This document shows positions 9,779-31,609 of a DNA stretch of 64,000 nt, in pieces; the stretch's first letter is position 1, and the number at the start of each line of letters is the position of its first letter. The notes beneath the pieces were generated by a model. That model did no database searches and had not been told where the DNA came from. It was given only the letters and a program-made list of their open reading frames with translations. This DNA comes from Amoebidium appalachense. Lineage: Eukaryota > Ichthyosporea. The DNA lies in the NCBI GenBank assembly GCA_963693365.1, contig CAVNZM010000017.1, positions 4,030,001 through 4,094,000 on the forward strand, given 5' to 3'. The translations under genes and the position numbers were made by a program.

Positions 9779-10462
9779 GGGCCCCAGCCTGGCCCAGCCT
9801 CACTTGACGGCCGGCTATGTTTTCCAGCGCAGCCAATCAAATGCAGCCAGTGACGTATGTACACCCGTACGGTACGCAGTAATACAACCCTAGCATGGGT
9901 AGCTCCGGGAGAAAGTTAAGACACCGTATTACAATATCATACTGTGCAGCATTAATAAGGTGATCTAACACTGTCATTTTAAAATTTGTGGCGGATATAT
10001 TGAGGAAGAGAAGCAGAAAAGAGAATAAAGCCGCCCATAACCTCCGGTTCTACCACGTTAGCTAAGAAGTAACACTTCTGCATAGATATGCATCCGCGAG
10101 TAAACCGCCCCCCACACATATATATTCAATGATGCGAGCAGGAGACATCAAAAAACGAATACACCGCTATACCACACAACATCATGAATAAACAAGTCTA
10201 TGTATGAACGAGACGCTCTAACTGTATCCGCCACAGGCTACTAGTAGTTGGTGTTTTTGCTGTCCTAACACTGAAAGAGGCTCGACACGTAAAGTAAAAA
10301 GGTACGTATCAACTTAAAACTATTCATATTCACACTACTAATGTCTATGATCCAGCCGTACCTCCGGTGGGGTCGCCAGCCACTCCGCATATCGCTCGAC
10401 AACGGGCAGAGACGTTGCGGAAGGGAAGAGGTAGAGGGGCGAGCCCGGCGGGGAGGCGTGTT
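9779..10462 (-). repeat. Decayed coding repeat, copy 1 (inverted to 40760-41560)
   Basis: The minus strand aligns along most of its length with the plus strand at 40840-41560. Shared blocks include TGTCGAGCGATATGC, GGCTGGCGACCCCACCGGAG, TGAATATGAATAGTTT, AACACCAACTACTAGTAG, GATTGGCTGCGCTGG and many others. In this copy the peptide block ERYAEWLATPPEVRLD is preserved, but stops and frame changes follow soon after. The repeat starts within 5 nt of the U6-like sequence's T-run. Its family is not recognised. Confidence 0.75.
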
Positions 10463-10561
10463 AAAAAAGTTGGAACGATTCACGTTTTTGCGTGAGGGCC
10501 TTGCGCAGGGGCCATGCTAATCTTCTCCGTATCGTTCCAATTTTAGTAGATGAGTACACCC
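10463..10561 (-). ncRNA. RNU6: U6 spliceosomal snRNA-like sequence
   Basis: On the minus strand the sequence reads with a predicted 5' hairpin (GGGTG-TACT-CATCT). It continues CTACTAAAATTGGAACGATA, then CGGAGAAGATTAGCATGG, then CCCCTGCGCAAGG, and ends in an internal stem-loop closing with CGTTCC and a T6 run (10463-10468), a Pol III terminator. U6 forms the catalytic core of the spliceosome. The invariant AGC triad is present, but the normally near-universal ACAGAGA box reads ACGGAGA, and the segment after GCGCAAGG departs from the common GATGACACGCA. It may be a divergent functional U6 or a retroposed pseudogene. No upstream TATA or proximal element was clearly seen. Confidence 0.85.
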
Positions 10562-10839
10562 GTTTTTTTAGGACCAAGTTCTGGTTGGGGAGGGGGGAGG
10601 GGAAGCTTGCAACTAACTTCTTTAGAACTTCCAGAATTATTTTTCACTGTGACAACTCTAGACAAATAAACCTTTTGAAAGCCTTTTTTTTTTTTTTTTG
10701 TTTTTTGTTTTTGCAGTACTGTATGTACCATACCTACATGTAACCGTTTCACCGGGAGCCCCTCCAGTGAATGTTTTGCATGTTTACCTGCATGTTTACG
10801 CTAACATACCACAAGTAACCGGCGGCTTCTCATTGGCTG

Positions 10840-11080
10840 CATTTCCAGCAGTTAAAATCTGCTATTCCTATTGGAGCTTTACGCACCCATCGGAATGCAG
10901 AACAAGTCCATGTCGCTTAATCAAATTAACCTTGTATCAGGTAGTGTCAGGTCGCGCGGGTATCCGATAGTCAGGTCGCGCGGTGATCCATTAGAAGTCG
11001 CTCTCCTGCGGTGTCAAAAGACATTATAGGCTGTCACTTTTTGCATGCGTTCTGCGCTATTTACTGCTTTATAAGAAGCA
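10840..11080 (+). promoter_or_regulatory. Putative promoter of the subtilase gene
   Basis: It contains CATTGGCTGC near 10849 and CCTATTGGAG near 10868, both inverted CCAAT-type boxes. A TATA-like TTTATAAG lies near 11069-11076, about 180 bp before the protease ATG. Two near-copies of GTCAGGTCGCGCGG lie at about 10947 and 10970. The promoter role is inferred from motif order and the position relative to the start codon. Confidence 0.45.
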
Positions 11081-11251
11081 GCAGAAACTGTATAGCAGGC
11101 TAACGTGGTGCGTATATGCATGTACACTAAGTACCTGCAGAAGTGTTGCGGGCATAGTAGATGGACTATCCGAATCTGGTCTCTCTCCACTGAACAAAAA
11201 CCAAAACCATTCCTCCCTCCGACCGTCGAACACGCAAAAACAACACCAACC

Positions 11252-20314
<9,063 letters not shown>

Positions 20315-21079
20315 AGCGGCTGCGTCATTTTCCCCCGCTTTTCCCCTCGGATTTTTGGCACGTTTTTTTCGTGCATGGGTTAACGGATTTTTGGCACATT
20401 TTTTTTGTGCATGGTTTCAGACTTAGGTTTGCCACACTGTCCGTTATTTTGGATTTAAGTTTCGCAAGATTTATTTTCGCAATAGCGGGGAAACCATTAT
20501 GCTGCCGAAACAAGTGTGGATGTGTGCAACGTATATGGTACTTATTTAAGAGCAATTCATTTATACCTTATTTTTTATTGTCCATAGCATTATCTCATGG
20601 CTTAGATGTAAACTAAATGTGGTTACGTGGGCGCCAAACTTAGACATGTTAGAGAGGGCCGTGTATGATCTAAAGGACCCCGGCTGGTAATGTCATGATG
20701 CATCTTTGGAATCCTGTGTGTGCTTATACGTTAGAAAAGGCATCCGACCTTGCCTAATATATAATTTATATACGACTTACCCTGTATAAGAGACCTGCGG
20801 TACGGAAATACAAACTTCTCTTCCTGTAGCATATGTACTTTTATATTTATATATTTATTGGTTACCCGATATGGGCTCTACGATAATCAAATTCTAGAAA
20901 TGTTGGTAACCTAATCACCGGACCGACATCCACCCCACCATTTTTACCCCCATTTACCCATTAAACTTAACCAATAATTTTTACCACTAAATTTTCGACT
21001 TCCCGCAACACAGAGTAAGTAACGTACCACCCCTATAAACAAAATTTCAAGTCCCTGTCTCTCCTTCCTGCCCCCCCCC

Positions 21080-21110
<31 letters not shown>

Positions 21111-21386
21111 AAACACACACCCGAAAAAAAAAAGAAAAAAACAAAAAAAAACACGCCATGTGCACCACCATTACCACCACCATCACCCAGTGATCACTAA
21201 ACACCAAATCCGGCCCACAACCACCCCATTAATATTATGTCGTTCAAATGAGGCGGTATTAGTTGAATATTCGAGGTAGGTAGCTTATGCATAGGCAACT
21301 GGGAGCTGGGGACGGGACTGTGAATGGCTTCGAAACCCCCCCCCCCCCCCCCCCCCCCTCCGGGCCCACCCCCCCACCCACCCACT

Positions 21387-21457
<71 letters not shown>

Positions 21458-21861
21458 ACGCCCTCAGCCCACACCACCTTACCTCCAGGGGCACTGCCTT
21501 AATCAGACGATGTTGCATGCTTTGTTGGCACCTAGAAGGCTTCTGGATATCTGTTATTTTCGGTGTCCGTCTCGAGTTTGTACCGTTCACGGGTACCACA
21601 TTTAAAATCCAGCCGGAGGCTTGATACAGGCCTTCAACTCATTGACCCTCTGATTAGCTGAAAATGTGGCAGGTACTGAAAACAAAAGAGCATGGTATTG
21701 GTGTGTGTGTGTGGGGGGGGGGGGGGGGGGGGGGGGGGGGAGGGGGGGGGGGACGGTTCATCTCTTTCAGTCGTAAATTTTTATATAATGGATGGGTAGG
21801 GACAGAGTCTATGTGTGTGTGTGTGGGGGGGGGGGGAGGGGGGGGGAAGGGGGGATGTGTT

Positions 21862-21924
<63 letters not shown>

Positions 21925-22000
21925 ACGGTGTGTGTGTGTGTGTGTGTGCATGTGCGGTATGTGTTTGTGACCCCGAGGCGGAGAGAAAGAGAGAGAGCGT

Positions 22001-22040
<40 letters not shown>

Positions 22041-22041
22041 T

Positions 22042-22093
<52 letters not shown>

Positions 22094-22131
22094 TGAAGAG
22101 AGAAAGAGAAAAAGAGGGGGGGGGGAGAGGG

Positions 22132-22197
<66 letters not shown>

Positions 22198-22574
22198 GGG
22201 AGAGGGGAAGAGAGAGAGAGAGGGGGGGGGGGGGGAGGGGGGGGGAGAGAGAGAGAGAGAGAGCAGAGCCACTAGTGTACTCAACACATTCGATGATCTA
22301 CTCGACTTAATTCATGACTTGGCAATCCAGCGCTTTGACCGATTCGCATGCCCCAATCATATTTGTTCTTTGTACAATTGTGTCCAAGTTGTCATATGAT
22401 TATGATGATGAGAACTGACTAAACCAGCGACATTACAAGCGCAAGAACTTGAATGATTCACTATACCTGTATACGTAGCTTTAGGGTTGTGCAAAAATAC
22501 CTACATATCATATTAAAGAAACAGCAAATGTTTGATGGAGAAAGCTTCCATCCCATTAAGCTCTATGTCACAAA
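20315..22574. other. Intergenic, microsatellite-rich
   Basis: The protease 3' flank has a local duplication (TTTTTGGCAC about 20352 and about 20390). An AT-rich stretch follows (20750-20900), then a C-run/CA tract (21070-21118), another C/CA tract (21335-21455) and G-runs with TG (21713-21930). A GA tract of about 300 bp (21985-22263) comes last. No gene is supported. Confidence 0.65.
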
Positions 22575-23173
22575 CTAAACCAGACTGTCGCTGCTCTCAT
22601 GCACACTAGTGTCCCTCTCTCCATTATTGTTTCTGGTCTTTGACCTGCGCACAGCCACCAAAGCAATGAGTGCGACAAACGCCACCAGCATGCCCCCAGA
22701 GGCCAACCCCGTCACTGCGTCGCTGCTGCCGCCAATGCTCGGGGCCTCCACAGGGCCGACACTTCGCGCCACCACCTCATGGGGTAGGCCTAGGTCGCTG
22801 CCGTCGACGCCCACCCGGGCCAAGGGCAAAGCAGCCGGGGCAGCTGCCGCAGCGGGAGCAGTCCATCCGACAGGTGGAGGGTGGTAATAGTGGCCGGCAG
22901 GTTCGACTGTCACACTTTCAGGTGGAGAGGGAGTTACCACGGTATCACTGACAGCAGCCGGGGCAGCGGAGGCAAAGAGTCTGCGGCTGCAGCGGCAGCA
23001 GGCCCTGTGGCCCATTGGCAGCGGAGGCATGAAGGGGCCGGGCAGAGACAAGGGGCTGCGCCAGGCAGAGAAGAATCGGGTCGCAGAGGGGGCATATTGG
23101 CAGAGATGGCCGGGATGGCCCCGACCGGCATGGTGGAACTGAGGGACATCTTTGGTTCTGATGCAAGTGCCAT
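22575..23173 (-). pseudogene. Frameshifted copy of the proline-rich membrane protein gene
   Basis: The inverted paralogue of 24108-25106. It opens with MALASEPKMSLSS and keeps the Cys block PCLCPAPSCLRCQWAT. Near 22968 it jumps across what corresponds to about 250 bp (24352-24601) of the intact copy. Because 250 is not a multiple of three, the original frame ends shortly after, at 22934. The remainder (EPAGHYYHPPPVGW, then LPLARVGVDGSDLG, then the transmembrane segment GGMLVAFVALIALVAVRRSK, to stop at 22575) lies in another frame. One further repeat unit is missing in frame. Its TATA and CCAAT boxes are retained, so it may still be transcribed. Recent deletion between GC-rich repeat units is the likely cause. 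Confidence 0.82.
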
Positions 23174-23285
23174 CGTGGGTATTTGATTGAATAAAGGATA
23201 GACGTGGGTATACTGCTGCGTACAGTTGAATATGCTCCGCGTGTAGCTTTTGACAGATGTGTTGATGTGTGGCGGTTCGCTCGAA

Positions 23286-23318
23286 TTTATAGCTTCTGAT
23301 CTTGAGCGTGAGCCAATA
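23286..23318 (-). promoter_or_regulatory. CCAAT and TATA boxes of the minus-strand copy
   Basis: On the minus strand ATTGGCTCACGCTC is followed about 20 nt later by AGCTATAAATTCG. The same order and spacing occur before the plus-strand copy (ATTGGCTCACGTTC, then AGCTATAAAACAG). The promoter was therefore duplicated with the gene. Confidence 0.75.
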
Positions 23319-23931
23319 AACATTCAGATGCCAGATTTGGAATGCACTATCAGGGGTAGAATACATATACAAGCTCCAGCCGCTGTTATACATGACACTT
23401 AAGGCTATCTACTTACACTATTCTCTTTACAAAAGAGATTAAAAGTCGACGAGAGTATATTTAAGCGCTGCTTAGAGAGAGAATGAGCGTTCATGGCTTT
23501 TATAAATATAAAAAGCCATACATCAGGGAGCAGGCCTTGTGTCCGTGTCAGAGTTAGAAACATTCCGTCATCTGCTTCATTTATCGCGCGAACCAATAGG
23601 GTGACGCCGAGCAGCCGAGCAGTGACTCATGATGACGGGATGCTTCAAACCCTGAAAGGTTCATCTTGCAAGTTGCAACATAGCAACACAACGCCTGCCC
23701 TGTGAAAAAAAGGCTTATTTCCTGTGAAATCCATGGGGAATTTTTCTACATGCTAAGCAGCGCTTCAGTGCATCCTTATTGTTCTTAAACCCCTATGGTA
23801 AAGACGATATGCTTATTTATAGTGCAAGTCGATAGCGTCCAAGCCACACTCCACAGACCACTTTGTACAATTTCAGTTCCTGGCCGCACATTCCAAGATC
23901 CAATGTGTATGTGACTTCTATCTGACTTCCC

Positions 23932-23966
23932 ATTGGCTCACGTTCGAATTTCGGAAGCTATAAAAC
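23932..23966 (+). promoter_or_regulatory. CCAAT and TATA boxes of the plus-strand copy
   Basis: ATTGGCTCACG at 23932 is followed by CTATAAAA at 23958-23965, about 145 bp before the ATG at 24108. The same arrangement is seen upstream of the inverted paralogue, which supports real promoter function. Confidence 0.78.
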
Positions 23967-24107
23967 AGCCGATTGCAGGAGTTCAGGTCAGTCATTCTCA
24001 ACACATCCACACCACTACGCGTTACACGTCGAGAGTCTTCAAGCGCACCCAACCTCTGCCTACCATAGCCGCTAACCCTTATCTATTCATTCAATAATAC
24101 CCCAACG

Positions 24108-25106
24108 ATGGCGCTCGCAGCAGAACCGAAGATGTCTCTCTGTTCTGACACCGTGTCGTTCCGGGCCTTCCCTGCCGAAATCAACGGCGAAATTCCCCCT
24201 CCACCACCACCGGATGCTGCCCACATGCCCCCTCCGCCACTCGACTCTTCTCTGCCTGGCGCAGACCCTTGTCTCTGCCCGGCCCCTTCATGCCTCCGCT
24301 GCCAATGGGCCACAGAGCCTGCTGCCCCTGCAGCCGCAGAGTCTTTGCCTCTCCAGGCTGCGCCCGCTGCTGCTGCCCCAGCTGCAGCCGTGAGACCTGC
24401 CCGAGATATCGATGCTGTCACTCCCCCTCCATCTGTCGAGCCTGCGGGTCACTACTACCGCCCTCCCCCTGGCGGATGGACTGCCCCCGCTGCCCCGGCC
24501 GCCGTTGCTGCCCGTGATATCGATGCGGGCATGAATACTCCCTCTTCGCCTGCCGAGCCTGCCGGTCACATGCGCCTTCCACCTGGCGGATGGGCTTCCC
24601 CCGCTGCCCCGGCTGCTGTCAGTGATGCTGTCGTAACTTCCTCTCCACCTGACAGTGTGACAGTCGAGCATGTCGGCCACTACTACCGCCCTCCCCCTGG
24701 CGGATGGGCTGCCCCCGCTGCCCCGGCCGCGGTTGCTGCCCGTGATATCGGTGCGGGCATTCCGGATCCCTCTCCGCGTCCCGAGCCTGCCGGTCACTAT
24801 TACCGTCCTCCCCCTGGCGGATTTACTGCCCCCGCTGTTCCGGCTGTTTTGCCCTTGGCCCGGGTGGGCGTCGACGGCAGCGACCTGGGCATCTTCCATG
24901 CGGTGGCGGCGCGCAGTGTTGGCCCTGTGGAGGCCCCGAGCATTGGCGGCAGCAGAAACGCAGTGACGGGGTTGGCCTCTTGGGGCATGCTGGTGGCGTT
25001 TGTCGCGCTCATTGCTTTGGTGGCTGTGCGCAGGTCAAAGACCAGAAATGATAACAAGGAGTATCGTGCTGGGCAGAGTGATGCCAGTGATGAGATTATG
25101 GTCTGA
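24108..25106 (+). CDS. Proline-rich single-pass membrane protein, lineage-specific
   Basis: A single-exon 332-residue frame starting MALAAEPKMSL. A Cys-containing block (PCLCPAPSCLRCQWAT) lies near residues 56-71. Then come four imperfect repeats of about 30-45 residues built on EPAGHYYRPPPGGWTAP followed by Ala-rich AAPAAV and often ARDI. A hydrophobic segment (WGMLVAFVALIALVAV) near residues 290-308 is followed by a basic stop-transfer (RRSKTR) and a short acidic tail ending IMV. No N-terminal signal is evident, so it may be tail-anchored or type III. I do not recognise the family. The head-to-head paralogue at 22575-23173 confirms that it is a real gene, because conservation spans the promoter, start, repeats and membrane segment. 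Confidence 0.8.
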   Translation: MALAAEPKMSLCSDTVSFRAFPAEINGEIPPPPPPDAAHMPPPPLDSSLPGADPCLCPAPSCLRCQWATEPAAPAAAESLPLQAAPAAAAPAAAVRPARDIDAVTPPPSVEPAGHYYRPPPGGWTAPAAPAAVAARDIDAGMNTPSSPAEPAGHMRLPPGGWASPAAPAAVSDAVVTSSPPDSVTVEHVGHYYRPPPGGWAAPAAPAAVAARDIGAGIPDPSPRPEPAGHYYRPPPGGFTAPAVPAVLPLARVGVDGSDLGIFHAVAARSVGPVEAPSIGGSRNAVTGLASWGMLVAFVALIALVAVRRSKTRNDNKEYRAGQSDASDEIMV

Positions 25107-27225
<2,119 letters not shown>

Positions 27226-27590
27226 ATCTTCAATGAGAAGACAAACTTTTCTTTTTGTAATTTTCGACCCTTCGCACCGACCAGAACCCCCTCAACCTAT
27301 ATTTAAATGAAAGCCAATTTTATTGTCTATCGAACGGTACCATTTGTTTGTTAGCGACGCGCTAATAGAAAAAGTTTTCTTGGGATTAATGTTTTTTTTT
27401 TTAACATTTCGATTAAAGAAACTTTTTACCAATTGACGATTGATTTTCATCCTTGAAATTGACCAATCGTCAAATCGATTTGGTCTTAGATCAATCTATA
27501 AAATTAGAATTTCCACTAACCATTGGATTTTAAAGTTAGGTCAATCGATGCCCATTGAACTTTAATTTCGTTTGTCTTCTCATTGAAGAT
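27226..27590. mobile_element. MITE-like element with perfect 21-bp terminal inverted repeats
   Basis: The segment 27226-27246 (ATCTTCAATGAGAAGAC...) is the exact reverse complement of 27570-27590 (...GTCTTCTCATTGAAGAT). The 365-bp interior is AT-rich. It contains a further palindromic centre (ATTGACGATTGATTTTC opposite GAAATTGACCAATCGTC, about 27431-27475) and no coding capacity. This fits a non-autonomous DNA transposon. A target duplication was not identified with confidence. Confidence 0.6.
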
Positions 27591-27963
27591 TCATTATGGC
27601 TTTCAAAAAAAAATGAGCACCGGGAGGGGGCCGGGAGGGGAGGGGTGGGTGGGGGGGGGGGGGGGGGGGGAATAATTGATATCGATACATACTCACGGAT
27701 CTAAAACCTCTACCAACATGGTTCAGAAATATTATTACGGCATCGACATACTGTACGCGTTCTCAGATTTTCATACATACACGTTATCAGGTGTTTTCTA
27801 ATTTCTCAAAACCCCTCGAATCACATTTTATAGGGACTTACACAGAGTGCGGATTTCGTTCAACGTAACAGAAAAATCACCAATCACAAAAAAAATTGTG
27901 TCCCTCCTTTCACACTCCCTTTTCCTTATCCAAATTCAGAGTTTGAAGGACCAAAATAAAATC

Positions 27964-28372
27964 TTAATTTGTAGTCCCCTTTGCACGCTCCCTCCTCTTT
28001 GCCCCCTGTCTCTTTGTCACATGCATCTTCCTATGTTTCTCCACTGCCTGTTCGTTATACCTATAGTACCCATGTTCGTTTTTGCACTTTTTCGCCGAAC
28101 ATCCGCACGTGGAATCGTGGCAATCTACTGCGTTAAAGAAACACGGGCATTTGATGGTGTTACAAGGACCACCCACACACCAGCAGCCCGAGTGGCATGG
28201 GTCACGTGCAGCCGCTTGGTATGGTTCGAGGCTGAGCGATTCCTGTGTGTGTGTGGGGGGGGGGGGAGTGTGTGTGTAGGTGTGTGTGTGGGGGGGGGGG
28301 GGGGGGGAGTGTGTGTGTATGTGTGTGTAGGGGGGAGGGGGTGGGGTGGGGCGGGCGGAGGGGGGGGGGGGG

Positions 28373-28423
<51 letters not shown>

Positions 28424-28460
28424 CGTGTGTGTGAACGCGTGTGCGTAGGTGTGTGTGTAG

Positions 28461-28525
<65 letters not shown>

Positions 28526-28884
28526 TGTACGTGTGCGGGTAGATGTGTGTGTGTGTGTGTGTGTGTAGGTGTACATTTTTGTGATGTGTGTAGATGTAGG
28601 TGTACGCGCGTGTGTGAAATGTGTGTGTGTGCGCGCATATGTGGGGGTGATTGTGAGAATGTGTGGTGTATGTGTTATATGTTGTTTTTTCGGAGGTGTG
28701 TGTTTGATGTAGAGAGTAGGGAGGAGGAGAGAAAGGGCGATGCGGGATTCATAAGGAGAACTCTTCGGAAGGGCGGGGGGGGGGGGGGGGGGGGGAGGGA
28801 GACGGAATGATGGAAAAAATGCTGAGGGAGGGAGAGGGGAGAGAGAGGGGGGCAGGAGGGGGCAGGGGGGGGGGGGGGAGGGGG

Positions 28885-28957
<73 letters not shown>

Positions 28958-29208
28958 TATGTCAGACAGAGAGATCAGAGGATGAAAACGAAACGGGGGG
29001 GGGGGGGGGGGGGGGTTGAGTTTGTGTCTGTGTCTGGGTGTGCTGGTGTGTGTGTGCGCGTGCCTATGGTATGTATACATGCGTTCGTGCGTGGTTGTGT
29101 TTGAGTGCATGTGTGTGCGTATACCTGTGTGTGGGTGCGTGCACGAGCGGACTTTGATGGTGGCGGTAGAGAGAGGAAAGGGGCATCATATTAGGCCCCA
29201 AGTCTGGG

Positions 29209-29241
<33 letters not shown>

Positions 29242-30797
29242 GGAAGAGCGAGAGAGAGAGAGGCGACCAATGAATGCACGCGAGCTTGTGTGTTTGTGGG
29301 CTCAAGCAAGGACGGGATACCAGGTAAGGGTATTAGCAAGGGTAGGGGGAAAGGGGCCGCGTGAGAAGGCGGGGAAGGGGGGATCGCCGACAGTGATTGG
29401 TAACACGGAAGCATAGGCGGGAGTCAGGGGTTGAATATTCAACTGTTTTTGGTGGGGTTGTTTGGGCCAAGAAGGAGACAGAGAGAAGACTTCCGAAAGG
29501 GGATGGTGGGCTTGGTGAATGTCTTGTATGTTTGTATGTTTTTTCTTTTTTTTTTAAAAAAAAATCGGGGTGGGGGATGGGGGCGCACGGAGAGGGGACA
29601 CGAAGAGGAGGGGAAGGGTCGCTTATGATTACTCACTAAAAGCAAAATGTGGTTCAAAAAGTGTCTGTGTGTGTGTGCATGGGTGTGGGGGTGCTTGGGG
29701 ACTTGGGTGTGTGCCTGAGCGCTTGAGCAAGCGAATGCACACTTGTAAACGGGGGAGTAGCGCTGAAAGGTTTGAGTCCTTTTGTCCGGGAGAAGGGTGG
29801 GGAGGTGGGGAGGGGGGGGGGGGATGCAAATCACACACACATACACACACAACGATGGGCCACAGTGACATACACAGAAGTTTTCAAAGCATATCCGTAT
29901 GCAGAGCAGGCAAAAAAGGAGGAAAAATATACCCGGAAGAGAACCTATTAGCTACAAACAGCGAAAGGTGCGCAGCTGAGTGGGTAGGCGGGCGGGTGGG
30001 TGTGGAATCATGAGGAAGGAGCGGCAGAAAGGGAGTTAGCGAAAAAGGGCAAAAGGGGAGAGAGGAGGAGAGGGGGAGAGAGAGAACATGACAAAAACGC
30101 TGGGGAGGTGAGAAGGAGAAAGGAAGGGGGAGCGGGGGAGAGGGGGGGGGGGGGGGGGGGAGGGAGGGATGGCAATGTGGAGACAGGAGAAGAGGTTGGG
30201 GGGGGGGGGGGGGGGGGGGATGAGGGGAGGGGGTGGGTGAGTGGTGGGGTTGGGGGGGGGGGGGGGGGGGGGAGGGGAAGGAAGGAAACACACCCGCTTT
30301 ATTTCTTCCACGAAAGAAGAATCACTCTTCTTCACAACTTCCTCTGGTGGAAGTCCAAACAGCAACACGCATCTCTCCTCCTCCCCTAACCTCCCCGTCC
30401 TTTCATACAGTTTGGGTGTTTCAGCAGTTCGTTTTCTCTGCGGTCTGGACTCATGTTCGTCTAGAGTGTCGTATTTAACCTCTTCTATATCCATATTTAC
30501 GTTTAACCCCTTTTCCTTCTTCGTTCTTGGAGAGAAGCTGAGGCCAAGGGGAAAGAATCCTTTCGTTGGTACCCCCTGGCTCCCCCCGTGTTCGCGCTCT
30601 AAATGAAGTTCACGAACCCCTCCGAAATTAACTGCCTTTTTCTTGGGTATTTCGACGCGAGTAGGCTCTGGGGGTAGTTCACTGTCGTTGGTTCGTGTTG
30701 GTTCGTTTAAATTCTGTAACGGTAATGGGATGGGCTCTGTCTGTGTGCAGGGTTCATTTTTTAGTTCAGTGGCTGTGTTGACTGTATCCTTTTCCAT
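27964..30797 (-). CDS. Cysteine/serine-rich nuclear protein family (CSRNP/AXUD1-like)
   Basis: Two exons: 30797-30294 (ATG 30797-30795; donor CGG|GTGTGT) and 28242-27964 (acceptor CACACAG|GAA; stop TAA). Both are phase 0 and give 260 residues. The N-terminal half has a block [13 protein letters not shown] ... [12 protein letters not shown], matching the CSRNP pattern V-x-F-x2-V...G-x2-x-VPSQGG-x-x-LG. The second half has EEIKRES ... [14 protein letters not shown], then [16 protein letters not shown], with Cys at 184, 188, 190, 195, 200, 202, 209, 214, 216 and 221. This is the CSRNP cysteine-rich domain, whose animal members end CGCxRDGCGN. The metazoan proteins are nuclear transcriptional regulators (Axin-induced AXUD1). 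Basic runs ([23 protein letters not shown]) look like nuclear-localisation signals. It is much shorter than animal members. It diverges from the gene at 31301. Confidence 0.78.
28243..30293 (-). other. Intron of the CSRNP-like gene
   Basis: A 2-kb intron with CA (minus-strand sense) tracts against its 3' end, C runs, a CT tract (about 28888-28927) and further G/C homopolymers. On the minus strand its donor lies at GTGTGTTTCC and its acceptor is preceded by CACACACACAG. No second gene was identified. Confidence 0.65.
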
Positions 30798-31300
30798 ACT
30801 TTCAAATTTGGTGGTTAGACTTCTACAGAAACTGGTGCGAGAGTAGTAGATGCTATTTTGAAGAAAAAAACTAAACGCTGTTTTCAAGAAAAAAACTACG
30901 AAAACTTCACTGAGGTGAAGACTTCCAGCCACGTACACCTGCCCAAGCTGGCTCGCGCTAGAACAGCGTGTTCCAGTATTGAAGCTGGTGCGTGGTTCAC
31001 CAATCATCAAGAAGTGTTGACGGTTTGTCCAATCATATTACATGAATTATAGCTTGATTTGGATACAATTTCCTGTGACGTAATCACTCTGGGACATGCT
31101 GCAAACGCGTTTTTTTTTACAGTTCGAGTTGAAGTGAGAAGCTTGCCGCTGAGAGGCAGTGTGTGTGTTTTATACTTTTGAGAGTTGAAAACTCAAATAA
31201 CGTGCTACCTTATTTTCTTTTCTACTACCACCACCTCCCCATAGTCTACGCCCACCCGCTTTTTATCCCCCTTAGTGTCTTTCCCTTTCCCTCAGCCACC
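30798..31300. promoter_or_regulatory. Divergent intergenic/promoter region between the CSRNP and DUF2419 genes
   Basis: A 503-bp spacer separates two outward-facing start codons. It is one of the few repeat-free stretches. It has CCAAT motifs (CACCAATCATC near 30997 and GTCCAATCATA near 31027) and a TTTTATAC near 31168. A shared bidirectional promoter is inferred from the geometry. Confidence 0.5.
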
Positions 31301-31572
31301 ATGCCAGGGTCCGTCCCCACCGTGTTTGACAAAGTGCGCCAGTCATGCAGCGACTTTCTGGACACTACTGATCTAGTCAAGGTGGGTTGTCGTTTGAACA
31401 TCTTTCCGTTTCCCCCTTTTTAAAAATAAAGATTATTCTGAAAGTTGGTAGTGTAGGGGGGAGTGGGATGGAAAGCAGAAAAAAGTGTTTGTTTGTGACC
31501 TCCCCCCCCTCCACCCTCCCCTCCCCTCCCCCCTTCCCCCCTCCCCCCAGCCGCGGCCATCAGTTCAGTTCC

Positions 31573-31609
<37 letters not shown>

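Larger units (their letters stand above)
23174..24107. other. Head-to-head intergenic region between the duplicated genes
   Basis: This 934-bp spacer holds the two outward-facing promoters, one at each end. Both 5' leaders are similar (TATTCATTCAATAATACC against TATTCAATCAAATACCC just before the ATGs). The centre (about 23400-23900) is unique, with no gene recognised. Confidence 0.65.
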
